Source of the DNA: Bostrychus sinensis
Lineage: Eukaryota; Chordata; Actinopteri; Gobiiformes; Eleotridae
DNA length: 64,000 nt
Reading direction: 5' to 3'
Assembly: GCA_020698575.1 (NCBI GenBank)
Contig: CM036241.1
Location: 11,820,916-11,884,915, forward strand
Below the pieces are notes generated by a model. That model ran no database searches. It was not told where the DNA came from and saw only the letters and a list, made by a program, of their open reading frames with translations. Both the position numbers and the translations under genes were made by a program. Positions within the stretch are counted from its first letter, which is position 1. Each line of letters opens with the position of its first letter. Positions 45,556 through 57,834 of this stretch are shown in pieces.

Positions 45556-46264
45556 GTGTGTTCTGAGTCGGACACTATGGCCCTGAGTCAGACACGCTCA
45601 CCTTTTGCTATTTTTCAGTCTTCTAACAGACGTTCGCAAAGACGTTAACTGGCTAACGGTTGATAAACAAAAACTCCACATATTGCTCTACCTCTGTGGT
45701 AATTTTTGTGTATTTATGCTAAGTGTTTATAAAATAATCATGATACGAAAATAATTTTGATAGGGAAATGCACAGGGAATGCTCAGGTCACACTCGGGCG
45801 ACGTTCTTTCAGTGATCTTAGTGTTTTTGTTGCTAACTTTGTCCGTTTTGTGAGTTTCTGATTAACGTTAGCTTAGTCCACAATCTTATTTTGAAAGACG
45901 GAAACAAGGTACCGGATGTGAAAATTTGTTAATGTAAATATCCCAGCCTTAAATTAGAGCCAATCACAAGCAGAAAACTCACATTTCTGGCTGAAAACGC
46001 TAGAAATGTGAGCGTGTCTGATATTGAAACTTTCGTGTATCCGACTCAGGGCCTTAGCACTGCCGAGCTTAAACCTCGGGCGATAGTGCTATTTCATATG
46101 GCCACAATAATATATTTGTAGAAGAAACTATAAATGTAAGAAAATGTATTTGTATTTTATTTTATAAAATTTGCATTAATGAAGATAATCAATGAGCGAT
46201 TTTATGACTTGTTGAAGATAAAAAAGTAATAGCATTTTAGCCGAAATTGTCCGACTCAGGACAC
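45556..46264. mobile_element. Inverted-repeat element(s) with CTGAGTCGGACAC ends
   Basis: Outer ends TTCTGAGTCGGACACTA (about 45559) and TTGTCCGACTCAGGACAC (about 46247) are inverse; a second pair lies inside, GGCCCTGAGTCAGACACGCT (about 45580) and TCCGACTCAGGGCC (to 46053) with TGAGCGTGTCTGATA. No coding capacity. Family not recognised; target duplication not certain. Confidence 0.5.
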
Positions 46265-47654
46265 ACACACGCTAATGAAAACACACCAGCATGTAGCTCA
46301 AATTTAAACAAATGTAGCATCAGTTTGAAGCCTGACAGCCTAACATCCAATAAGGTAAACTTTAATAGTAAAGCAGGCTTTTTAAAGTTCATGTTGTTTT
46401 GTATTGAGCCAAATCCATATCTACAGAGAACAGCAATGCAATGATGTGAAGTAAAAGAAATTATAACAAGCTACACTGCATTGAAACGACATTGTTTATT
46501 GTCCTCAAAATGATGAGTCCTATGTCTTGGCCACAAACACTTGTGAAAGCATGGACCATAGGAATTACCCAAGACAAAGAAGCTAAGGCCAAAGTGATGG
46601 CTGGCTCTGACTCAGGTGTAATCATAGTCAAACTGAAATATGTTTCCCAAAAGTTAATATAATTTCAGACTCTTCCAACCGGTCTCCAGACTATTTAAAT
46701 CAAAATGAGTGGTTGCATTCAGAAGACAGACCCAGTTTGGCACACCAGTCCTCCCTCTGTGTGCCCAGTAGCTCCCCAGTGTTTGACACAAACTCCTGTC
46801 CCGCCACTCACTGCAGCCCTGCGCCTTTATTTCCATCTGTGTGCTATCAGCGACCTGTCAGAGCGGGATTGGCCTGTAGTCCCCGGGATGAAAGAGGCAG
46901 AGATCCTGTTGAGTGAATAATCTGGACACTTTTACAGACTGACAGACTGTGAGAGCGGCGCACAGATTTGGGATTCACCCACAATCCCATAGTCCCGTTA
47001 GGTGCCGACGTGTGAATGTGAAATCAATGGTACACCCGTACTACAGTTTGTTTGCTGGACCGCAGGACGCTTTGTGATGAAAATGAGAGTCACGGATCTT
47101 CACCTCATGGATTGAGGACACAGAAAAGGGGACTATAAACATGGGATTAGAGCATGAAAGCTGCATCTCTGTGTGCTTTTTTTACTGTAGAAGAAGCACT
47201 TATGTCTGTACTCAAGTAAAAGTAACAGTTTTTTATAATATTGCTTCAGTGAAAATAAAAATATTCAGCAAAATTACTTGAGACAATTAGAAAATTACTC
47301 CTCCTCCTCCTCTTACTGCTGCTACAGTGGACGTGGACTCAAACTTGGGACTTGACAGAGTTGATTTTGGGTCAGATGGGTTTGGTCAGGTCAAACCCAC
47401 TTTGCCACTGAAGCAAAAAAGTACTTTCACTCATACATTTCCTTCCTAAAACATCGCCTTTTGTTTGCTTTAAAGTGAGCCCTGGTGTGGTGTGAAAATG
47501 TAAAGAGGACCAAAGAGCTAACCAAAGGCAGAAAGTAAACCCAAGTGATGTAAAAAAAAAACAAAAAAAACAAAACACAAAACAAACAAAGCAGCAGATC
47601 TACAGTTAATAAAATATATTTAAAATATGTTCTATGTGCATGAGAATGTATTTA
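46265..47654. other. Non-coding; unique block 46.68-47.13 kb
   Basis: 46680-47130 is repeat-free with balanced GC (ORFs 46705-46920 and 46713-46916 overlap, unrecognised). 47280-47580 is AT-rich with A-runs. Candidate regulatory DNA, composition only. Confidence 0.35.
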
Positions 47655-47800
47655 GGGGCTTTTTAGCCATTATTTGACAGAGAAAGTGTGGCAGGATGAG
47701 AAAGAGGTGGAAGGACATTAACAAACTTGACCTGAGTCAGATTCGAACCTGGGTCACCCGGGTTTGTGGTCTGCTAGGTGAACCACAGAGGCGCCCCCTG
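47655..47800 (-). repeat. tRNA-derived SINE, reverse
   Basis: On the minus strand AGGTTCGAATC (B box, from 47750) and GGTTCACCTAGCAGACC upstream, with body GTCCTTCCACCTCTTTC. Same family as 39540-39665. Confidence 0.68.
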
Positions 47801-47957
47801 TTGGTCAAAAGTTACACATTGTAATACCTAATTAATTGTTTATTATAATATTTAGAAAGATGCAAGTGAAAAGTTGAAACATTTGATGAATAAGAGTTCT
47901 TCTTCTATGGCCACAGTGAGGTTTAGTCCCCAGTTAAACCTCTTGTTAACACAACTT

Positions 47958-48298
47958 AAGGGCTCATTTAGATGACAACACGTTTTGCTGAAACCCAATG
48001 ATTCAATGGTGGTTTGGCCTTTTGTTTTCACAAGGTCAGTGTTTTCGTTTTCTGAATCCGCAGTTTTTGAAAACGCGGGAAGAGTTGTTTTGGTCTCACA
48101 GCAGGGAGCTGCTCGGAGCCGCTCCGCTCTCATGTAGACTATGAAAACACCACGCTCACTGAAAACAATGACGTAACAGCCCCAATCTGAACAGTGATTG
48201 ACTGAGTGGCCAGTGTACGTCAGCTGACCAGAGAGCGCAAAATACAAGGCTTTTATGTCTCATACGTTCTTATTCATATTCACGTTCATATTCGGTCC
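47958..48298. repeat. MITE-like repeat interrupted at right by the Rex3-like copy
   Basis: GGGCTCATTTAGATGACAAC, GGCCTTTTGTTTTCACAAGG, GTTTTTGAAAACGCGGGAAG match a common fish MITE (…GGGCTCGTTTACACGACAACG). No right end is visible, possibly because the LINE inserted here. Confidence 0.45.
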
Positions 48299-49268
48299 CT
48301 GTACAACCAGAGCAGGAGCTTGGTTCACATTGCCGGTTGTAAGTCAGACCTGTTTCCAGTGCATGTTGGATTCTGGCGGGGCTGCCATTTGTCACCGGTT
48401 CTGTTCATTATCTTTATGGACAGAATTTCTAGGCGCAGCCAAGGGCCGGAGCGAGTCCGGTTTGGAAACCACAGAATTTCCTCTCTGCTTTTTGCAGATG
48501 ATGTTGTCCTGTTGGCTTCATCAAACCAGGACCTTCAGTGTGCACTGGGGCGGTTTGCAGCCGAGTGTGAAGCGGCTGGGATGAGAATCAGCACCTCCAA
48601 GTCCGAGGTCATGGTTCTCGACCGGAAAAGGGTGGCATGCCAGGTATCTCCAGGTTGGAGGAGAGTTCCTGTCTCAAGTGGAGGAGTTTAAGTATCTCAG
48701 GGTCTTGTTCACAGTGAGGGGAGGATGGAGTGTGAGATTGACAGGAGGATCGGTGCAGCGTCTGCAGTAATGCGGTCGTTGCATCGGTCTGTTGTGGTGA
48801 AGAAGGTCGATCTACGTTCCTACTCTCACCTATGGTCATGAGCTTTGGGTCATGACTGAAAGGACGAGATCCCGGATACAAGCGGCCGAAATAAGTTTCC
48901 TCCGCAGGGTGGCTGGGCGCTGCCTTAGAGATAGGGTGAGGAGCTCTGTCACCCGGGAGGAGCTTGGAGTAGAGCCACTGCTCCTCCACGTTGAGAGGAG
49001 CCAGCTGAGGAGGCTCAGGCATCTGTTCCGGATGCCTCCTGGACGCCTCCCTGGGGAGGTGTTCCGGGCATGTCCCACTGGGAGGAGGCCCCGGGGAAGA
49101 CCTAGGACACGCTGGAGGGACTACGTCTCTCGGCCTGGGAATGCCTTGGGGTTCCTCCAGAGGAGCTGGAGGAAGTGTCCGGGGAGAGGGATGTCTGGGT
49201 GTCCCTGCTTAGACTGCTGCCCCCGCGACCCAGCCCCGGATAAAGCAGATGAAGATGGATGGATGGAT
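48299..49268 (+). mobile_element. Rex3/RTE-like LINE, 5'-truncated copy C
   Basis: Starts at RSLYNQSRSLVHIAG, then GCHLSPVLFIIFMDRI (RT motif), [12 protein letters not shown], and a C-terminal region with [15 protein letters not shown] and [16 protein letters not shown]. Tail (GATG)n. Flanked by a 15-bp target duplication GTTCATATTCGGTCC / GTTCATATTCAGTCC (48284-48298, 49269-49283; one mismatch). Compared with copy B it lacks about 35 bp after GTGAAGAAGG (48807) and has extra indels near 48640. Confidence 0.92.
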
Positions 49269-49283
49269 GTTCATATTCAGTCC

Positions 49284-51558
49284 AGTAACTGTCAGTAATA
49301 TCTGTTTAAGTACTTACTTAAGACTTTATAAGAATGGCTCCATAAAACCACAAGATCCTAAAGTAGTTGGAAAGTTACAGACCAGAGCTATCACTTCCTC
49401 TGCTGTTTACTCACTGTGTGGTGTAGAGCATTTGTGAGTCCTACAGCGGCGTTTACTGGACTAATACAGGTACTACAGTTTGATCACACTAACTCTCGTT
49501 TTTTTCACACCTCGGTGCTTTTGTGTAAATATGAATCAGAGGTGGCAGGACTATTGCGTTTTCCTGGCCAGCGTTGTCATGTTAACAGGCCTTTAAACTG
49601 TGGTCATTACAACAAGTTACCAGTGGTAAAAGAACCTTTCTGACCTTGTGAGAAGGGAGTAATTATAATCACCTCTCAGCTAAATGTCTATGGTTTGATT
49701 CAAGGTTTATGTTAAGAGCAGTATAGTACTAGTAATAGCACATTTTGCTATTAAAAACAAAAAAAAAAAAACATTCAAAATATTTAGACAGCACTTAAAA
49801 AAACCTTACATTGCATACTTGTCCTTGTATTTTTACTTGACAATTGATGATCTTTTACAATGTGACTGCAGTCTGTGACAACTTGCATTTAATCTGACTT
49901 TTATGTAATTGAAATGCAAAAGACAGCCCAGTTTTGCACTGGAAGAGGCGGGAACTGTCCCATTCAAATGATGAATAAGCCTAGAAGACAACATTGATGG
50001 AGCTAGTCAGACAAAAAAAAAAAAGAAAAAGGTTTTTAAATCTATTTTGTATTTAAGGTGACGACTCTGTTGAAGCTAAACTTGAGGGTTGTATCATAAC
50101 TGTACTGATTGAGGAGTGTTGCTGACAGATGTATTCAAAAATCTTCCACAATATCCTGAACTTATGGATAAACTGTCAGTGAAGCCCACCCCTCCAGGCT
50201 CCATCAGGTCATTTTTGCGCTGTGCAAGTCACTTTAGGTTTGGAAACGGTTCACACACGAGACTGATGGAAGTCACATTTAAAATGTAATGTGAACAGCC
50301 ATGCAAAAAAATCAGATTCAAGCAAAAAATCTGAATTGAACATTAAGACCTGCAGTGTGAACGCCGCCTTACTTGAGCACTTCTGCAATAAAACAGGATT
50401 TAAGCATGAAAAGCCTGATATCTGTGTGCTTTTGACTCCATATGCAATAAACCACTTCTATTTAGCAACACAATACGAGTTCAAATGTAAACCCTCATGA
50501 GCAGCCAGTGCACTGTGTAAATGTGAATCCTAATTATGCTTTAAATGCTTTGTCTCCTTCACCTGCGCCGCTCCAATGGGACATGTCACATCTCGGTGCT
50601 GCTGAAATGTTGCCTCATGCACTCACAAAACCAATCACAACACATGCTAAATAGCCTCAATGCAACTGTATATATATATGTATATGTGTGTGTGTGTCTA
50701 TATAGCAGTGTGCTTGGCTGGCAGTGCCGTCGTGCCCCGCTGTTTTATTTGATATGCAAAGGAGAGCGTTGTGGAGCTAAAGCCGCGTTCCTCCCCACAT
50801 AACCCGAAGTGGCAGCGGCGGCGGCGGCAGGATCAGGTCCAAGTGCGAGGTGGCTCCTTCTTCTCCCTCCTCTCTATAATGCACTTAACTCTTCTCCCCT
50901 TCCTGATTGTCTGCATTACCCACAATCAGACGGCAGGCAAAACAAATAAAAAACGCCACTTTCTATTTGGTGTGTGTAAGTGTTTCATTATGTGCTCCCC
51001 CTGTGTGCTCGTTCACATCCGGCCCGGTGTAAAAGAGCAGAAACGTGGATTATGCGGCGGTGAAAGGAAAGCATTTCAAACTGCTTTCGTAAACAGCCTC
51101 CAAAGAATAGGTGCTTAAAAGCCTCGTTGACAAAGAGGAAGGAGAAGGATACTTAAATTATGTGTTTACTGAAGCTGCTTTTACCCAAGAAATTCTCTAA
51201 CTCTCAGCAATAATATACCAATCTGTCCTCTTTTATTTTAAAAGGAAACACAACACATCATACTTTGATTAAGGTCCATATTCAGATTAAACTCATCAAC
51301 TCGAAATAAGCTGTTTACATGCTCTGCTGTGACTGAATATTCTCATTTTTATGTCAAAAGCATATTGTGATCAGAGTTTTATAATGTGTTAATATATGAG
51401 AACATGAGTATTTAATAAAAGGATGAGAGTAAATCCTGCGTAGTGGTGCGAGGCTGGAGGTAAAGCTAATGCTAACGCTACATCAGACTTCCTGTTTATT
51501 CCCAGCTTTCTGTGCGCACTGTGCTAATCCTACATTTTACAGATTCACAGTGGCCTAT
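49284..51558. other. Non-coding; unique GC-balanced island 50.52-51.12 kb
   Basis: 49.3-50.5 kb is AT-rich without recognised features. 50520-51120 is repeat-poor apart from a TATATATGTATATGTGTGTG patch (50672-50700) and a GGC run (50814-50828). The ORF 50771-51118 (115 codons) has no recognised domain. Possible regulatory or transcribed non-coding DNA. Confidence 0.35.
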
Positions 51559-52355
51559 AACGGGTCTGCAACCTTCAGAATCCAAAGAGCCAATTATTGC
51601 CAAAAATGCATCTGTAAAGAGCCACATCTAATTTTAATGCATAAAAGTTGCTTCCATAAAATTAAATATAGCCTATGAATGGTCATTAATTATCGCAAAC
51701 TAACAAAGAACTTTTAAAACAGCAGTGTAATACAGGAGTCACACCTATTCAGAGAACTGGAGTAACATCCAGTAACTATTTCTTGTTGCTGTTTATTTAA
51801 ATGATGCATGTTGCACTTCAGCCTGAGCATCCTCTGCGCGGACAATAAAGTCTACATACAGGGTTTCTGCAGGGTCCTAAAATGTCTAAAACAAGTCTTA
51901 AATTGTAAAATCTAAATTTAAAACCTTGAAAAGTCTTAAATTTGCCAAGATGCAGACTGTTAAATAAATGTAAACTGGTCTCACATAAGTCACATGCCTA
52001 GAATGTGCTAGAATGCATTTTACCATCGCCAGTACAAGAGCTTGAACCTTTTCTTACCACAACCAAAGTGCTTTGTGTCACATATAGTTTCAGCTTTTTG
52101 TACACTGCATGCTTACAGAATTTTTTTTTTTTAAACAATTGTCCTAAAAAGTCATTGAAGCCTTCAGAAACACTGTATATAGCATATGCTGAAAAACTGT
52201 TTTATTTTAAATTGACAAGATGATGCAGATGTTTCAAAGTCATCTGTGCATTCTTTTATTGACATTATACATAACCAGATGTCAGATGCCCAAAGAGCCG
52301 CAACAGCAGGGCTAAAGAGCTACATGTGGCTCAAAAACCATAGGTTGCAGATGTC
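51559..52355. mobile_element. hAT-like element (GGGTCTGCAACC family)
   Basis: Left CGGGTCTGCAACCTTCAGAA...AAAGAGCCA; right CAAAGAGCCGC...GCTACATGTGGCTC...GGTTGCAGATGTC. Flanks TGGCCTAT (51551-51558) and TGGCCTGT (52356-52363) match at 7 of 8. Non-coding interior. Confidence 0.75.
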
Positions 52356-52734
52356 TGGCCTGTAGTGCATGTCACTGATACACTGCACAACTTCTAGCTC
52401 CAATTTTAGCATTAGACCAAGGGAAATCCTGCATTAAAAAAAAAATCTACAGGCCTATCTCATCTCACTGCATACTTTTCTATTTCTGTTTTGATTTGCC
52501 CTGTTCTTCTGTATACACACGTGTAGCCAACTTTGCAAAAAACATTTTCTCTGTCACTGTCGATTCAATGTTGACAAATATCTGAGGAAGCTGTGAGTTG
52601 TCATAGAAATGTTCCTGATCCATGCAGGGATTTCCAGTAAATACAGAATCATACCAGATTTTTTATTCCACCGCTTGAGGGCCCAAAGATCACAAGAAAC
52701 CAATGCATCAAATACTTTTAATGCCATTCTTTTG

Positions 52735-52835
52735 TTTTCTAAAGATATTTTTATCCATATTTTAAGCTTTATTGATAGAACAGAATACAGTAGGAAATCA
52801 GGGAGAGGGCGAGGAGAGACATTCAGAAAGGAAAT
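52735..52835 (-). repeat. SINE 3' body fragment
   Basis: TTTATTGATAGAACAGAATA then GGAAATCAGGGAGAGGGCGA and GGAGAGACATTCAG is the tail/body of the 39540-type SINE in reverse. Confidence 0.45.
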
Positions 52836-52869
52836 GTTACCACAGTTTTGGCTCACAGTGAACCTATAT

Positions 52870-53118
52870 CAGGTCCAGGTCAAGAGAGACCTTAAGTCGG
52901 CCGACACAGACCCTGAAAAGAGGGAGGAGACTGCTGCAGACAGGATTTGCTGGCAACTAGAACTGAGCCGAGGACTTGCTAACTCTGAGGCCGAGCAAAG
53001 GACAGGATCCCAGGACACCACCTGCGCTTGCCCCACCTGCGGTAGAGTTTGTCGCTCCCACACTGGCCTGCACAGTCACAGCAGGCGTTGCCCCAAATTT
53101 CATTCCACAGCTCCATGA
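52870..53118 (+). mobile_element. LINE ORF2 C-terminal remnant with C2H2-like motif
   Basis: In-frame VKRDLKSADTDPEKREETAA, then DRICWQLELSRGLANSE, then CACPTCGRVCRSHTGLHSHS followed by RRC. The Cys-x2-Cys...His-x3-5-His/Cys finger preceded by an acidic/basic linker is the C-terminal signature of several fish non-LTR elements. It sits in a 169-codon ORF whose first part is unrelated DNA. Confidence 0.65.
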
Positions 53119-55144
53119 GACCTTCTTCTAAGATCTACAGATGTCTACGAACAGAGCCGGCCCTAGCTCTGTTGGCACCCGAGGCAAAATTTTAACGTCC
53201 GACCCCCTACCCTCACCACCACTAAAACAGAAAATTGGCTATGTTTGATAAGACTTTACTAATCTTGTTTGTGCCACTCCCTGAATTGTGCCCTGCTGTA
53301 TTTTTATTTATTTATTTATTTTATTTTTTTGTCATTTGTAGGTTTTTATGTCGTTTTTATTTAAGTACAACAGAAGGCAGGGGGTCTGGGGGTCCTCTCC
53401 AGGAAAATTTGAACAAAACAGATGTCATTTCCTCTAATCTGATGCATTTTAGATGATCATATATGGTCATAAAAAGGGACACAAATTATGATTTTACTTT
53501 CCTCCAAATTTCAAGACAAAACGTTTTAAACACGCTTATCTCTACACATATAGCATTGTTGGATTTAACTTTATTATTTATTTTTTGTATATTTTACACA
53601 TGCTCCTTAACACCGGTGTTAAAATCCTGTTAGGGGGACACAGAAATATTACATGACTTAAATCATTATCAACAGAAGCTGGTTCTTCTTGCAATGGCTG
53701 CATCAAAAAAATGTATTTTGATTCTATGAAAAAAAAACAGATCCCTGACACAGCAGCACTGGTGGAATGAGTTAATGTCCGTCTGAAAAAATTATGTATT
53801 GTGTCAGAGAGATCTTTTTAAAAATATGGGATGTCATCATAAATGGAACGTATTAGATATGAATTTTTTCCCTTCTTTTTTAAATAGATTAATATAATAG
53901 AAATTAAATTAATTATATTTTTCTACAAGGGCATCTGCTTTTATTATAGGATTTTAAGGAAGAGGGTTTAAATTGTGTGTTATAGGAATGAATTGTAAGA
54001 GAAGAATAAAAAAAATAAATAAAAAAATCCTCTGTTAGTGGTTCCCCAGTGGAGCCCCAGAGTCTTCAGTGTCATCACTGAGCCTGGACAGAGGCTCCAC
54101 AGAACACTACAGGCTACAAAAGCTTCCGTCAGGACGTCTGGACTCATGTTTTATGTTGCTTTTATAATAATACAGCTAAAACATTGCGAGAAAGGTGTCG
54201 CGCACTGTGGCGATAACGTGCACTTCGGATTGAATCTTTTATTTCTCCTTGTATCATTTCACCAGTTGTTTCTCATCATATCTCCATGAGTAAGACGTCG
54301 ATAGTCAAAAGGTGACTTAAAGTTTGACAAGTACAGAACACATCTATGGACTCAAAACTCTCCCCAGTGTCCATAATTTCTAGATGTATACTGTTACTGA
54401 TCAGGCTCATTAAGCTTTATTGGTGGACGGGGCAGTGGCAGGCGCCCCCTGGTCACTCTGGGCCCTTAGCATTTGCCTGTATATCGATTATGGCCTATGC
54501 CACGGCCGGCTCTGCCTACGAACCTGTTAGCATTTATGCTCATTAATGCCTTAGTTTAGGCTTGGGACTAAAAATATCACACCACAATCCTTGCTTCAGT
54601 GACAAACTATGGCCTGATCACCTGATGTCTTTGTCTACATGGCGGCCATATTGAATATCTGTGTGGTACGGTCCTGCAGGTACAGCCCCCAGCCCCCAGA
54701 CTCAACCACAGAGGAGCGGAGGGGGGCTGTTTGTCTTAAGTGTTTTTTATTAGGAAAGAGTGAGGCCTATAAGCTCCGTAACACAGCTCCAGCCCATTCT
54801 CCCAGACAGAGGCCCACTCGCCCCTCTGACTCTGTGAACCAAAACAAACGCCCCTCAAATGTTCACGTTTTTCCCTTTGGCTCAGTCTCCTCCTCTCTGT
54901 CAAAATACAACAAGAGCTGCTAGGAATTCTGCAATTTCCTTTAGCACTGAGAACAAGACGACTTCTAAGTCCAGACATAATTGTTGACATCATCACCTGT
55001 GTCTGTCTATGATTTCTTTAATTACAACATTTTAAGTCGACGATAACAATTACATCAAAAGTCACACCCAAATAAATTGAAATATACACAAAAATACATG
55101 TTTGTAACCTGTTCTAATACTAATTTTCTTCCAAAGTCTGTCTT
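53119..55144. other. Non-coding; unique GC patches at 54.03-54.25 and 54.62-54.93 kb
   Basis: AT-rich with TTTATTTATT runs (53297-53330). The two GC-balanced patches have overlapping opposite-strand ORFs (54639-54923 + / 54736-54996 -), neither recognised. GCGCCCCCTGG-containing 54420-54530 may be repeat-derived. Confidence 0.4.
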
Positions 55145-55255
55145 TTTTTTAGATCATCTCAGTTATGGAATAATTTACCTAAAAAGTTAAAGGATCTATC
55201 CAATTTATAATCTTTTAAAAAAGCTTTAAGATCTCACCTCAGTCCTAACTCTGAT
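55145..55255 (+). mobile_element. LINE ORF C-terminal fragment
   Basis: Reads LWNNLPKKLKDLSN, stop, SFKKALRSHL, the conserved LWN-LP...FKK-L..HL end of many fish non-LTR ORF2 proteins. Confidence 0.6.
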
Positions 55256-55363
55256 GGATCGCTTCATGTAAATGTGTTTAATAGAAAGGCTTTTGTGAGT
55301 ATATGTCATGTCTTTTATTCTATAATGGTCTGATTTTGAATGATTTGTAAACATTGCACTACA

Positions 55364-55902
55364 GTGGTCCCTCGTTTATCGCAGGAGTTACGTTCTAAGC
55401 TTTATTTTTTACAGTTATTATGTTTTGGGGCTGTAAAACCTCTCACCTGACAGCAAAGGTTTCATAAAGCTTTTTAGCTTTCGTGTGGATGATGTTGGTA
55501 TCCAGCGTAATGTTCTTTTTCCTCCTTTTTCTCCATCCTTATCATGGTCTTGTTGTGGACAGTTACAACCCTTTTTGCATCCTTGTTAAAACTTATTGCT
55601 GCTGTCGTCCTTATGTTATTTTTCTCCCTCTTTATGTAACAAACCGAAGATTCATTTATTCCGTAATGGCGCCCTACAGCTGCGTAACTTACCTTGCAGC
55701 CACAGGTGCCTTTGTCGGTGCAGAAAGTTTCGTCGACATTGTGGGTTTTGTCGTGGAGAAAACTTCAGAGTCACACTGCTAGCGATCAAACATTTATGCA
55801 AATTTGTACTGTGCAGGAGACACGGCACTGAGGAGATTGACTGACAATGGTCTACAGTCCCTTAGCCAATCAGGACGCAGAACACAATGCACGTTCATAC
55901 AC

Positions 55903-55936
<34 letters not shown>

Positions 55937-56035
55937 ATGCTAAATTGCACAAAAAATAAAAAATAAAAAAAATCTGCAAAACACTTTTTAAACGCTGGAC
56001 CCCAGGAGGACTAGCAACCACTACAAATGGATCCT
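55364..56035. mobile_element. Pogo/Tigger-like MITE
   Basis: Left end CAGTGGTCCCTCGTTTATCG then GGAGTTACGTTCTAAG is the typical terminus. Inner words GACAATGGTCTACAGTCCCT, TAGCCAATCAGGACGCAGAA, CATACACTGTAAAAAA agree with a known fish element. A run of about 32 A (55904-55935) and a decayed right end. The ORF 55483-55782 is probably not a gene. Confidence 0.65.
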
Positions 56036-56769
56036 AATAAATAAACAAATAAACAAATAAACCAAGGTTGTAGATATTGGACTTCAAGACTAAAGAAACA
56101 TCTCTTCTGGATCTATATGTTTACCTTTCTATACTCATTATTTTTATGGAATTGGGAGTTCTAATCACAGCTACTCTTAACTTGGACACTATAAATGTTT
56201 TTAGTTTGGGGTTCTCTTAGATTGGGACGTCCCACTTCAAAATGCGATAAAGGACTTTTGTACTTTTTACTGTCTGCAGTCAGAGCCTACTGTGATGTTT
56301 GTAACGAGTACAGGATACTATGCTTTGCAGATTTGAATCTATTTTTTTCTACATCCTTAAAGAGCATCTGAATGTACTTTTATACACATTCTTCTGCCCA
56401 CTTTTTTTAATTTTTATTTTTTTCAATAATCATTACAATTCATACAAATAAATGCTTGACATATTAAACTTGATGTGTGCAGAATCTACTTATTTGAATT
56501 TATTATCTGTCAGCACTGAAAAAAACAATGATTATAATGAAGATATTAATGATGATAGCATTAAACAGGTATAAAAGAGAATAGTAATAAAAAAAAATGA
56601 AATTGTCAATAAAAGTAAAACACATCAGGAAAATGATCAAACCTGAAAAGGAAATTGGGACAAAACTTTTCAAATATGGGTCCAATAAAAAATGTTTTGT
56701 AACGGTCATACAGGTATTAAATAAAATATATACATACTTTTATTTATTTTTAATCACCTTGTTAAAACT
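56036..56769. other. Non-coding; nothing recognised
   Basis: AT-rich; (AAAT/ACAA) short tract at 56039-56060. Confidence 0.5.
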
Positions 56770-56950
56770 TTAGAGCAATGGTTCCCAAAGTGGGGTCCGT
56801 GTTTGAAATGAATTATTTGTTTTATTAGTTATATACTTGTTTAAAACTAAGAGTTTAAAGAGTTTATTTTCAGCCATCAGTCAGTGTTTTTTGAGGTTTT
56901 TATAGAAATCTATGGAGAAAAACATGACTCAAACTATTAAGCATTAATTA
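56770..56950. mobile_element. hAT-like terminus, family shared with 60.77 kb
   Basis: AATGGTTCCCAAAGTGGGGT then CCG is a hAT-type end. Following TATATACTTGTTTAAAA and CAGTCAGTGTTTT recur at 60870-60940. Confidence 0.5.
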
Positions 56951-57490
56951 AGAATTAGTAAGCAGTTAATTGATTATTTACAAAGAATTAGTTAAACCTC
57001 ACAGTAACAATACCAATGTTTTGTTTATAACTAAATGTTTTTTTTATTCTTGAGTGGTAAACTCATGTAAATCAGTGCAAAATTGTAAACATCAGTGTTA
57101 ATTCAGAATCTATTAACTGTTTATTTATTAGATTATTTCATTATACATATATTTATTAATGCTTTATTACTGTTTAATAGTTGTGGGTTATTCTAAAGTG
57201 CTGCCATCTTGTATTTTTTGTTGCCTGAAAGCAGATTAACAGCTGGATGTGTTCTGGAATAACTCTAGAAACCTGTTATTAACACTTTTAATTTAACACA
57301 CATGATAACAAGCAGTCGTAAGCACTTGTATTATTATTTACAAAGCATTACTTCAACTTTAATAAACACCATTGAGTTATAAACATTATTATTAAGCATT
57401 AACTCGTGAATAATCAATGCAAAACTATAAACACCAGTGGTAATTCAGTATCTATACATGTTTTTCTTAAGTTATGGATTTATTAAAGCT
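56951..57490. repeat. Two diverged direct units of ~345 bp
   Basis: AGTGCAAAATTGTAAACATC then AGTGTTAATTCAG (57075-57110) is repeated as AATGCAAAACTATAAACACC then AGTGGTAATTCAG (57416-57450); TTTACAAAGAATTAGTT (56978) is repeated as TTTACAAAGCATTACTT (57337). Confidence 0.5.
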
Positions 57491-57834
57491 TTGTTAGTGC
57501 GGGTTATGAGTTGGATGGCTTCAGTACTATGACAGTATGTGGTGTACTTTCACACACTGTGGATGGTTGAGGGTTTTTTGGAGGCAGCTGGTCCGGTGAC
57601 ATCACTTCCTCCTGCAGCAGTGATAGTGACATGAACATGTGTAAGTCTGCTCTTACTCCGTCTTCCTCTGATACTGGAACATCTGCTGCCGGCCAGGACA
57701 GAAGGAGAGGAAACACTTTCATCACTTTGTTTGAACAAGAAGCTGAACTGACTGTCCGCAACGTTTTTTTTCCATGAGTTTGACAAGATAAATTGTTTTT
57801 TTTTTTAGATGCAACCAGGGCCGTACACATGATT

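Noticed and set aside
48609..49078. Minus-strand ORFs of 137 and 80 codons
   Set aside because: Antisense shadows of Rex3-like copy C; the same false frames appear opposite the other copies.
55483..55844. ORFs of 99 and 82 codons
   Set aside because: Lie inside the pogo/Tigger-like MITE and have no transposase motifs.
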